From: Diphasiastrum complanatum
Lineage: Eukaryota; Streptophyta; Lycopodiopsida; Lycopodiales; Lycopodiaceae
DNA length: 64,000 bases
Assembly (NCBI GenBank): GCA_029204225.1
Contig: CM055093.1
Coordinates: 30,515,777 to 30,579,776, forward strand
Direction: 5' to 3'
A model generated the notes under the pieces. The model was not told the DNA's origin, did not search any database, and saw only the letters and a list, made by a program, of their open reading frames with translations. Positions 32,304 to 43,417 of this stretch are shown one piece after another. Position 1 is the first letter of the stretch, and each line of letters opens with the position of its first letter. Position numbers and translations under genes: made by a program.

Positions 32304-33053
32304 TCCTCATTTGACCAATTATGTGTGATGTGAGAACAGGGGATGTTCTTTTGCATTGTATAGTGGATGCCATTTTGGGTGCACTAAGCTTACCAGACAT
32401 AGGTCAAATTTTTCCGGATACAGACCCTAAGTGGCGAGGAGCGGCTTCTTCGGTCTTTGTGAAGGAAGCAGTAGGTTCTTTACCTTCTCTCTGTTGTGCT
32501 TACAAATCTTTCTATAATGATTACTCAATTTGCCAGGGATGAAGTATATTAAAACTGATATGCGCAACAAACTCCGGTCTTGATGATTGGGAAGGTTGAG
32601 GATGACTAACAATCATGAGTGTTAGCATTTATTGGACATGAATCAAGATCAAATTTAGGAGAAAGTATGAAGCCCTTTTGTTGCTATCAACAAGTGCACC
32701 AGTTTAGTTTTCTATTGCAGGAGCTGCAATCAGACAAGATAATAGTTCTATACTTGGTTTGTGTATTTGATTTGACTGCAGTTCAATGTTAGACTCTTAC
32801 ATACCCTAAATTTTCCCAGGTTAAACTTATGCATGAAGCTGGATATGTTCTTGGCAACATAGACGCAACATTGATCCTGCAAAAACCAAAGTTAAGCCCA
32901 CACAAAGAATCCATTCGAAAAAATTTGTGCGAACTGCTTGGTGCAGATCCTGCAGTAGTCAATATCAAGGCAAAAACTCATGAAAAAGTTGACAGTCTGG
33001 GTGAAAATCGAAGCATTGCTGCTCATACTGTTGTGCTTCTCATGCGCAAATGA
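30788..33053 (+). CDS. ISPF: 2-C-methyl-D-erythritol 2,4-cyclodiphosphate synthase (IspF), plastid
   Basis: Four exons: 30,788-30,915; 31,058-31,323; 32,340-32,470; 32,820-33,053, all GT/AG, giving 252 residues. The enzyme converts CDP-ME 2-phosphate to ME-cyclodiphosphate plus CMP in the plastid MEP pathway to isoprenoids. Residues 1 to about 92 are an Ala/Ser-rich plastid transit peptide; the mature domain starts near [15 protein letters not shown]. Zinc ligands match D103, H105 and H137 (in GDVLLH). Also seen: [49 protein letters not shown] and the C-terminal substrate loop [18 protein letters not shown]. The length of the mature domain (about 160 residues) is normal for the family homotrimer subunit. 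The ATG is the first in frame and precedes a sensible leader. The frame is intact. Intron 2 carries a (TG)n(AG)n tract at 32,223-32,301. Confidence 0.96.
32223..32301. repeat. Compound (TG)n(AG)n microsatellite in ISPF intron 2
   Basis: TG run followed directly by an AG run with one CAG interruption; it ends about 38 bases before the exon 3 acceptor and could affect splicing. Confidence 0.9.
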
Positions 33054-33563
33054 GGGTCTACCATAAAGTAGCAATTTTCCAGCTTTGTGTGTAGCATTCA
33101 TTAAATCTGTATGCCACTCTTTTGGTGGTATTGAGCTTTAGAATATAGATTTGTATTTTTATGTATATCAAATGTTAATACACTTCTTGGAGATGTTTGT
33201 GCAACTTTTTGTCTTGCCTTCAAGACCAAGAGGAACCTTTTGCTGACCAAAAGAAGCAAATGGCTTTTTCCATACAGAAAGGGCATGTCACGTTAATTTT
33301 TACATGTTTGGAAGTTCAGATTCAACCAGCATTGTATGATATAAAATCAAGGTTGGTACGTAAAATTTCTATTAGAAGTCATAGTCTGTAATCTTGTTAC
33401 CTCTTTTTAGTCTCATACTTTGAGCAAGTAGAAGTTCTTTGTTTTTATCCTCGCTCCTCAAGCCAAGAATTGCAATCTTCTCTAAGACCATGAATGAAGG
33501 GAGTGAGAATTATGATCCTCCTACAAAGAGACGAAACATTTCACTTTGAGCATTACGATAAGT
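33054..33563 (+). other. 3' UTR and downstream flank of ISPF
   Basis: T-rich sequence after the stop. No exact AATAAA is seen close to the stop; AT-rich variants lie near 33,140-33,180. No other gene. Confidence 0.45.
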
Positions 33564-33886
33564 GTTAGGTTGATTGATAGTAAAATTTTAGCCCCCTCCA
33601 AATGCTGCAGGTGTAGGTGTTAGCCCACTCCCTTAAAGAGAAGATAGATCAACTTGCTTAGTTAAGGGATGAGCGTTGGGTTTGGGTGTTAGGTGGAATT
33701 CTGCCCCACTCCTCATGTGGGTGTACATGTTAGGTAGATTGATAATGGGATTCTATTATCTCCACATTTATGTGTAGGTTCTAGCCCAATTCTTTAAAGA
33801 GAAAATAGAACAACTTGCTTAGCTGAGGTGTAAGAGTTAGGTCAATTGATAGTTGGATTTAAACCCCCCCCCCCCCCCCCCCCCCC
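33564..33886. repeat. Imperfect tandem repeat ending in a C23 tract
   Basis: Units starting GTTAGGT at 33,564, 33,729 and 33,836 share CACTC(C)TTAAAGAGAA, then AACTTGCTTAG. The last copy runs into 23 consecutive C at 33,864-33,886. Confidence 0.65.
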
Positions 33887-35209
33887 TTTGCAAGTTGGTT
33901 CTATACTCCAAACCAATTTAGGACTTGAGAGTGACCCATGCATTCTCTAACATGGGTTGTTCCTTCCAAAACCTGCACTAGCCAATTTTCTATTGAAAAA
34001 CAATTTCTCAAGAAATTTGATATTTGTCTAATGTAGTCTTTGGATTTGGGTCAATACCTTGGTCGAGAAGTTGTTTCAAAACTAATACCCACGTTATGAA
34101 GGTCTCTTGACTACTAAGTCTAACTCATTATGTGTTCACATATAGAAGGCCCTACAAACATTTCACCTTTTTTGGCCATGCTTGGTTGAAAAATTTTTGT
34201 GGACATCATGCAAGTGACTTGCTTGAGAACTATTTTTATAGGGTTTCATTTTGGTAGTCTCAAAGCCACTTTTCTAGATTTTTCTTCCCTTTTTATTAGT
34301 CTTCTGAAATTCGTTGATGCATTATTTATCTGTTCCTTCTTTTCAATGCTACCTATTTGTGAGACTTTTCTACACTCCCACCCCTTTTGTGTTTTTGAGT
34401 ACCTTATGAAGAGATCCACAACATCCTTTACATGAGATGCATGCTTGCAAGTTGTATGTGTCAAGTTTGATGTTGCTCATGTAAAAGGTAACAGGTAACA
34501 TCTGCTTATTGCTTTGCATTTTTGCAAAAATGTGCACAAAGCTTGATGTTGTCATACAAGGTGTACCTGCACAGGTGAGATCTATCTACTTGAACACAAC
34601 ACGAAGATATCGCATGATCTTGTTTGCTACTATAGTTGAGCTTGAAATTTGATGTTATTTGGTTATAGTAGTGCTTGTATACTCTTCTATTGGCGAAATT
34701 TCATTTAATGACCACTTACTTAGGAATGACATCATGGGTGGCCAAGATTAATGCTACAATTCACAATGTCGCGAACTATCATCCTTCCATGTAACTCGTT
34801 TTTTTGAGACTCATTGAGAAATTGCATTCCTAAGAAAGCAATGTGATGCCATGATGACATTAGAAAAACCATCATTCTAGTGGACCATTGCATTTTAGTG
34901 GTGAATCCCTCACCCATACAACTCATTTTGCTCAACAACTGGCTTTTCAAAAGACATGCATACATGTACCCTCCGTGTAGGTTACCAAGGTGAACAAGGT
35001 ACATGGAAAGCCTTTCACCAACTTGCTCACCCTATTCCAAGGGGTGGACTAGCCACATGGAAAGAGGCTCTTAGCCAGTAGATAGGTTCCTTATCACCTG
35101 CAATCTAAAAATTGCTTGCACTGGCTATTAGTCTTATGTGTGTTATGCTATCTTTCAACTCTATTTAGCGAGTAATTCTCCATCTGTTTTGAAGTGTATT
35201 CTTTCATTT
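33887..35209. other. No gene recognised
   Basis: AT-rich DNA; short open frames on both strands have no recognisable motifs. Confidence 0.4.
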
Positions 35210-35996
35210 TTGTTGTAGACTTTGTTGTAGCTCATTTAACATTGCAAAGGAGGAGGAGCAAAAATTAAGACATTGTTGTAGCTCATTTAACATTGCAGAG
35301 GAGGAGCAAAAATTAAGACAATAGCTCATGAAGGGCTTCCCAATGCAGGGTGGGTCTCATCTAGTCAAGATTAATAATTGAGTTAGACAAGGCCATCCTT
35401 TACTACCTTTCCTATTTGTTTTAGCTACAAAGATGCTTCCAGCTAATTTCGATTATCTTACTCATTTTGAATGATCCCTATTAGTCCTCAATTCTTTGTT
35501 GATGACCTTTCTATTGCAGTTAACCTCACCCTTGTGGCTTGCAATGAAGTTCTCATGTTCTTCCAATATTTTTGTTATCACTCTAGTTGTCTCGAAGTCC
35601 AAGATTAATGTGGAAAGGTTAAACATTATTATCCTCTTGATTATGTCCCAAAATTATCCTTCATGGCATCCTTTCCAAATACATAGGCTTTCCTATTGGA
35701 GCTTCGATGTCTACAAAGGAACGATTGAAATGGATCCATGATTTTATTTGTACAAAGCTTAGGAAATGGTTGACTAAATGTCTTAACCAATAGTAATTGG
35801 CATCACTTCAGATATACGGCCATCCTATAGTCAACCTAATCCAGTTAGTTTCAAATTTTTCCTTTGGAATTGCTTGCATCCCATACCACAGGTTCTTCCT
35901 CCAGGAAAATTGTCCACTTCCCGATCTAATTCTTCAAAAATCAAATTTTGGAATTACTCATATAACTTTCAATACCACTATAAAAACCTCCACCGA
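35210..35996 (+). pseudogene. L1-type LINE reverse transcriptase remnant
   Basis: In scattered frames: VRQGHPLLPFLFVLAT (about 35,374-35,421; the plant L1 block GVRQGCPLSPFLF), FVDDLSIAV (about 35,497; the FADD catalytic motif with Val), SSCLEVQ, then GFPIGASMSTKERLKWIHDF and KLRKWLTKCL (about 35,690-35,780; the pattern following YLGxPLG). At 35,218-35,325 a unit of about 55 bases (TTGTTGTAGCTCATTTAACA) is duplicated in tandem. Many stops; long dead. Distinct from the LINE family at 5-14 kb. Confidence 0.7.
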
Positions 35997-37539
35997 GGGT
36001 CAAAGATTAGGATGTTGAATCCATAGAACAAGATGGAAAACAGATGGTGAAAAAACCAACCCAACCAAACCTAGATCGATCAGATCTAGCCCCCAAGTTA
36101 TAGATCTACCAATCAATGCTCAATAGGAGAGAGATGTGACTCTGGTAGCATGCTACTACCATTACCACAATCAGGCATACACTAGTGAGAGCCCAATGGA
36201 TATACCCTCCAAGTCCCATGCACGACTAGTAGTAGTGTATTGTGACACCTCACTAGACACCTCTACAACCTAACGGGGCCATGTCATCTAGTTCCCCTAT
36301 GACTTACTGATACCCATAAAAATCCACCATCTTGAGTTTAGGCCTCCAACCATTAATTATGACCATATATATATACACATGAGGGCCCCAAACCCCTCAT
36401 AGTCATAATTAAATTACGGGTCGAGGTAGGCCTATTCACCTCGGAGTCCTAACAGGATAATTAATCCGAGATCAGACATGGACATGACATATAAAATCTA
36501 TAGACCAACTCTTTGATGAAAAAACACAATGGTCTCATAGAGGCCTTTATAAACAAAATTCATGATGTAGAGCCATCATGGGCACCAACTTAGATAACCA
36601 CGAGGAAAGCTCAACTAAGAACCTTTTTTGTGAAAACAATTCCCAAAACAATTGTGATTGCAAGAACTATTCATTGTGCTTACATACTTTGCATTCAATC
36701 TAAAAGAATCAATAAAAAGTTTGACATACACTTCCATAAGATGGGTAAAAAATGTTCAGATTGGATAATGACACGTTTTGATAATAAAAAGATATAAAGT
36801 AGATGCATTTGTTATTGAAAAATCTAAACAAGTATTGCAAAATGGTGATTTAAAATATGAGTTATTGTTTGAATTTAAGCAAACTCATTCAAGATATCAA
36901 TCAATAAACACTATATCATTGCAAAATCATTTTGACAATATTATTGTAGATCATAATCTCATGGCTTCAAATATACAAAACAACGAGTTTTTAATAAACA
37001 TTTTCAAACTCTTGGAAACTTTCACTTACTGGCATAGTGTTGTATGTGGACTAAACCAGGAAATATATGGATGATCTATCATATACAATATATCCTATAT
37101 CGAATCAATTTATGACATATCAAACAAACATATCAAATCATCTATAAGCTACTCTAAGAGAAAAGAAGCTTCAGCAAGACTAGCGAGAGTTCATTGTAGG
37201 TTTTTCTGATGTGTGAGAGTTCCTTTTGCTTTAAGGCACTTGTTCCAACTTTAGAACCTTTACAAGTGTCACAAAACTAATAAGGAACTTTTACTGATCT
37301 TAAAAAAGAGTGAAAAATGATAGTTAAGAAGTGGATAATCAACTTTTAGTAGTATAATTTTTTGTGAAATTTTTTACAAAGGCTTTTATGATTATTTTTT
37401 TGTTCTTTTGGAAGGATCTAACAAATAGCTAGGAACTAACTCTCACCATCCTAATTGGAGGTTTTGTCAGTAAATCCAGGGCTATACCAATTTTTTTCAA
37501 AGGAGTATGAAAATATTGCATCTGATAGCAATTTTTACA
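35997..37539. other. No gene recognised
   Basis: AT-rich. An open frame of 98 codons at 36,778-37,074 has no recognisable domain and a composition like the surrounding DNA; I do not call it a gene. The right end (37,540 on) merges into the leader of the LTR element described next. Confidence 0.4.
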
Positions 37540-37775
37540 CTTTTTTTTTAACTCTAAACTACTTCCAATCCACCAAACTAAGTCTAAGGCCCCGACAATG
37601 CAAAACTAACACTAGCATGCAAAAACTGATGCCTAAATGCAACTAACCACATGTCACAAAAAAATGAGAAATAATGCTAACAAGTAAGGCGAGAGTGATT
37701 CATTCCCTGACAATGGCACCAAAAATTTGTAGTGGGCTAGGGCTTTGAAACCTGTAGCTCGCGAGTAGTTTGTTT

Positions 37776-37870
<95 letters not shown>

Positions 37871-39739
37871 ACAAACATAGTCCCTTTTGACAAGTCAAGA
37901 CCTAACCCTTTGTACCCTTCAATTTATAGCATAATAGGTAAGAACAATGTTGTATAGAGTCTTATAGTACAGAGTACCATAAAGCGAAGCAAGTTTTAGG
38001 ACACCCGGCTATTACTTGTCACCATCCCACAAAACAAACAACACAAGTTAGTTACGTGAGGAAGACAAGTGTCATAGCTGAGCATCAGTTGTTATCCATG
38101 TCTGAAACGAGATTCACTACCTTATCAGCTTGATTGCTATATATATTATACATCCAATCTTCCCTGTCATGAATTCTATTAATAGCAATACATTTTGCCC
38201 TTAAATAAAATCATATCAGGGCAAACTGATCAGTATGCGGCCAAACCGAATGTATTAAGTTCACATTAGCATAATATGCATAAGAAGTATTCTATAATAC
38301 ACTAAATACAAAGAGACTTGACCCTTGCTTCAATGCTAGGTACTAGGGCAGATCCGTGCCATACTAGCCCCATGGTCCTCCCATGAAAGCGTTAGGAGTC
38401 CAAGCGCCTTATAGTTGGGGCAAATCCATGTCGTATGAGCCTACCAAGCTCACAAACCCTACACAAATACATAGTTCTTCCAAAGTAGCCGCTTTATGCT
38501 TTATACATCCTTGTGTTTAACTACTAGCATCATAAACCGCTCAAACTTTTAATGCAAAAAGTACAACTTTAGGGTTATCTTTATGTAGATATTCAATCGT
38601 ATCATAACTTAGAGCTTCCCATGTGTACAAGACTCGTATTGCATTCTACGTATTGTACAAGTTTTAACCATTGGGTGAAACAACAATGTATAGTTATGTT
38701 ACCTCAAGAAGACACATACCTGAGTGCGAGGCGATGACATTTCTTGTGAGCTAGCCACTTCCAATCGATAAAGCGAAGCCGCTACGTACTAATGATTCCA
38801 AACCGAAGGTGTTGGGTTAATAATAATGCATTCTATTTTCAAACAAGTACTTTGATGTAGTCAATGAGATTCATGTTATCAAACAAGTATTTTTAAACAA
38901 GTACTTTGATGTAGTCAATTTCATGTTATCAAGAAGTTATCATGTCTTCAAGTGTCCTAAAGCCATTGTCAATTAGTGCACTTCTTGATTTCTAGTAGAT
39001 CCATAATCATCATTGTACATGCTTCCTAACACTTCCTTATGTTATAAGTAGAATCATCTTATGAATTACAGATATCATAACCGAGCTATCTCATGTTCAC
39101 TAGCAAATTAGCATACAACTGAAGCAACTCCTTTGCTTATAGTGCGGCCTACTGTAGAAAGTTTTAAACTCGATTTTAGCGGAAGAACTAATCATACAAA
39201 CAACATGTATGCAAGGATTGATCATTCTTATCAGTTATCGTATACTGATCCGCCTTCTAGAAAGTGGAAATCTGCTCACTAGGCAAGCGCCCATGTATAC
39301 AGCATTTTCAGAATTTGAAGCGCTTCAGAAAACACGTAGAAGTGCGATCTATTACTCCATGAAAAACGCTGGCCAGCGGCTCATTACTTCACCAAAATAG
39401 CTTTGAAGATATACTCATCAGCGATTTTCCTAAGATGTATACGATCGCTGTCCAGAAGCAACATTTCTAACTTGGTATCAAGTATCATACCTTATTGATT
39501 GCTCAAGTGTGAGGCAGAGACAACACCCAAAAACACAGTAGTTGTTATGGAAGCCAATCGCTCTAAATCATCCACAGTTCTCATGTATGTGAGCCATTTA
39601 CAGCAATCATAACTCGTACGTTTGTTCATGAGTAATGAACCAGCGATTAGTGGACCAAAGTCATATCAGAGATCTTACCTTCAAACCGTTCAACAAAAAC
39701 TCGTGGAACAATAATAGAATGTGTATATAAGAGAGTCCA

Positions 39740-39802
<63 letters not shown>

Positions 39803-40242
39803 ATTTTACTAGAATGAGAAGAAGACCATGCATCACAAAGGAAATGGTTTCTTTTTATAGAGTTGAGGGGTGGACCTCCTTTTCTTTTTATTGGTTGCTA
39901 TAATTTAGCAAAGATTTTAATGCAAGCCTTTCAAAATGATTCAATGATGCTAGTTTAGCAAAGAACATTCACATGATTCACGCGATTCCCAAATGGCCAA
40001 AAGTGGCCTTCACATGTTTCATGTCTCTCATCCACTTGCCAAACTTAGTTTTTTATTTATACTTGACTTTAGGCCTCTAACTTACTTAAATCATACCTAT
40101 GACCCAAGTCTCTTTATTTCCAAGTTACAACTTGTGTAACATTACTAGCTATGCTCACTGGGTTGGGCTTATACTTGCAAGATGCCAATGCCCTCACACT
40201 TATTAAACCTAAGTGTATAGAGTAACATGGTGGGACTCAACA
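37540..40242 (-). mobile_element. Long LTR with tRNA-Asp-type primer site (diverged relative of the 61.5-64 kb element)
   Basis: Minus-strand reading. The LTR would run from about 40,242 to 37,728 (TGTAGTGGG on the plus strand), followed by a decayed tRNA-Asp-like primer site at 37,704-37,721 and leader DNA. The leader words AATGCAAAACTAACACTAGC and GATGCCTAAATGCAACTAAC match 63,200-63,245. Near the other end CACTGGGTTGGGCTTATACT...CTCACACTTATTAA matches 63,965-64,000 and 62,220-62,265. Within the LTR are a (GT)n(GA)n run (37,771-37,867), another at 39,740-39,806, a tandem duplication near 38,850-38,930 and one near 38,340-38,440. No coding sequence recognised. The outer end is approximate. 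Confidence 0.55.
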
Positions 40243-41405
40243 TAAATCAAATTCTCAAAACACAACAACTACACTAATTGAAATTTTCAATATCAACAAG
40301 CTACAAGAAATTGAACAATTGATTTATGTGGAGCTAGTGGAAGATTTAGCCGACAAGAAAGAAAACTTGGAATCTAGAGGGATAGATAAATGGTGAAAAA
40401 ACGTTGGATACACATAAAAGATATAAAGAGATAGATCTTTGATGCTCATTGGGCCTAAGATAAAGGTTGTGCATGGGAAGGCCAACTAAAAGCAATATAG
40501 CCCATATGAGGTGATAACACTCCAAAGAAGGAAGTATATAATTAGTGTAGCCCATCGAAGTAGAACATGTACCAATTGAATGAAAAGTGGGTTGTTGGTG
40601 AGATTGTAGTCATTAGCAAATATCATTCAAGTATGATATATATAGCTTGTACTGGAAGATGTGTAGAAGCACCATATCCTATGTAAGTAGGACAATGCCA
40701 ATGTCCAATATATTTCCAAGTAGCCATATCTATAGAGTATAGCAATCGATAGTAGAAAGTATCAAAACGATGTCAACCTATATAGATGGAATTCTGAATT
40801 GCAGTAATGAACAAAAACAAAGAGTTAAAAAAACAACAACAATCAAAGAACAACCGTAGAAAGGGGAAAACGATTCGTGCAACAAACTTAGATGGATTGT
40901 ACTTTGGTTTTCTAAAAAGGTGGAGCATGAGCTTTTGTAGAAAAGATCTTGAAGAAATATATGCCACATATTAAAGCAATGAAGTGTTGGAAAACCCAAA
41001 TCTGTGAAATTTTGACCTCCCTAATTTCTCCAAATCATAGTCACAACGTATAAAGACATCAACGACAAATTGTAGGAATACCAATGTCTAAGCCTCTCCC
41101 AACAAGCACACAATAAAGTACGAAAAAGAGCAAGCCTTGGAAGCTCAAGAATAATAAAAAATCACTTATGATAATTTAGATTGAGATCTACAAATTGCAT
41201 TAGGAGTGCCTTATAGTAGGAAGAACAATAATGGTGAGGTGCCTAAAACTATCATGGAAAAAATGCAAAAATGACAAGTTGGAAATCCTGAAATATCTAG
41301 TGTTCTAGTTTTTTTGAATTTGACTTCAAGAAAATTTTACCTCATCTCCAGCCATGTTGAGAATTTGAACATCGTAGAGAAAACTCGAAGCGTACACAGA
41401 CACAG

Positions 41406-41464
<59 letters not shown>

Positions 41465-43417
41465 GAGGTTTTCTCCCTTAAAAATGACCTCAGCCAAAAG
41501 AATTTCTATGCTTGGTGTGTGATGAATCTTTAGAGTTGACATTGGAGGGGTTTTAAATCATAAAACAAAACCCTTTATAGAGTTAATTTATTTTTTTCTT
41601 TGATTTCATCCACTTAACCCTATTTTTTAAAACCTTAATCAAAACAACTTCTCTCCTTTTCCAACTTACACATATTTCTTCCTCGTGTCTTTTGAGCCCA
41701 ATCAACCCATCCCATTGTCCTGTCTAAATAGAATGTAATATTCTAAATTGAACACATGGTTGAGCCACCCGTTAACATCCAAGAGTCTAACATGTCCCCC
41801 AAGATAGGACAGTTTTTTTTTTTAAGAAATCCACTACTTTTTAGGTCTCGCATCTTTCCAAGGTAATTTCTTCAATGACCAAACAATATGTAAGATTATT
41901 CTAACAAGGTTTGAGTGTGCTTACATGAAAGACTAGATGAGCTTTAAACAAACTAAGGAGTTCAAGCTCATATGCAACCTCTCGTGGCATTTGTTTCACC
42001 ACTTGTAAGTTGCACCCCTTTGAAACAACATCAGATAACTAATACTGAAGCTGTTTGTTTTTAAAGCCGTCAACCCTTCTTTCCATGTTATCCAAAATGA
42101 CTCTCAAAAACAACTCCTTGCCAAAAACAAAATTAAAATTTTGATTTGGAAAAGAGCCACCCGCACAGGTCCGTGACTATATGGGCGTAAATTCCATATT
42201 GGATGGGACGTTTGGCGGGGCCGATACCCTCATAAAATTGGTATCAAACAACTTGACCGAAGACAGGCATGGTACCATGTAAGTCATGGAATTTGAACAC
42301 TTATCCATGACTTGAAAAACAAAACCTGCACTAATATTTAGAAGGTGTTAGCACAAAATGTCCTCTGGGCAATCTGAGTGAGAAGACATGAGATAGCTAG
42401 CTCTATTTAAGCTATTCTAGCAAGAAAAGATTCTAAATAATCCAGAAGATTTTACATACCAAGAGTCAACACGGAAAAGGATGTTCAAATAAATAACGTA
42501 GAATTGTTAAATTGTTCAAGACAGTGATACCATTTGAGAATTCAACAAGTACAAGCTAGAAATTGCAAAAAAATTCCATTTCTTTCCATGCCAAGTTGCC
42601 AACATTATCAAGACAAACGTCAAGATAATTTTTTTGAGATGGTTACAGGGCAGCATAGCAATTTATAGCCTCTTGATCTCCTGGTCATTCTGAAATAAGC
42701 CGCAGCTTTGAGTGTCAGATAAATTGCAAAATACACCTGTATCCAACTGAATGGCGAAAGAAGCAACAAATGATCAGAAAACCTTCATCATTCTCTCCAA
42801 TTCTTGACCCAGCACTAAAAATAACTTTGAGTCTTGTTTCATTTTTCAAACCCTCCCATTCCTTGCTTGCTCAAGATCACTGGAACTTGCAAATATATGT
42901 CAAACCAGCATTGACATTTGTATACTTCGTCAAAAGCCCCATCAAATCCTATACCAACGTTTGCTTCATCGAAGTCAATTGGTACAGACAAGTTTATCAC
43001 TGATCTTCAGTCACTTGAAAAGGTTACATCTGTAATGTGCGTTTATTTATGGAAGTACAAAAGTACTTGTATGACTCTCACTTCCAAGGCAAAAATAGGG
43101 TCATCAGGCAAGCACTAATGTGTAAGAATTACTGTCATACGAACGTCACTAACAGACCTCATGAGAAAGGCAAGTTTGTTGCAAGGCCAGAACTATAATA
43201 AGATGATCCAAAAACTCAGCCTACTACGTCTACTAGATAAAGACAGCAAGCACATTCCACTGGAAAAGGCTAATACTATTGAAGAGTTAAATATTGTTCC
43301 AACATTCCAACATCTTTGACAAAGGTTTCTGAGCATTCTCTAATATCTGCAGTCACCATCTTTTAATATTGCAGTTCATGTGCTGCTGTTGCCTGTCAAA
43401 CCCTCATATGCAATTTC
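40243..43417. other. Intergenic DNA downstream of the MYB-CC gene
   Basis: AT-rich, no convincing gene. 41,400-41,458 is a compound (CA)n(GA)n microsatellite. The part next to 43,417 should include the 3' UTR of the MYB-CC gene; its end is not visible. Confidence 0.45.

Noticed and set aside
34732-35004. Met-rich 90-codon minus-strand frame
   Set aside because: No similarity to any family I know and no supporting signals.
36778-37074. 98-codon open frame
   Set aside because: Composition equals the AT-rich background, no domain, no splice or promoter context.
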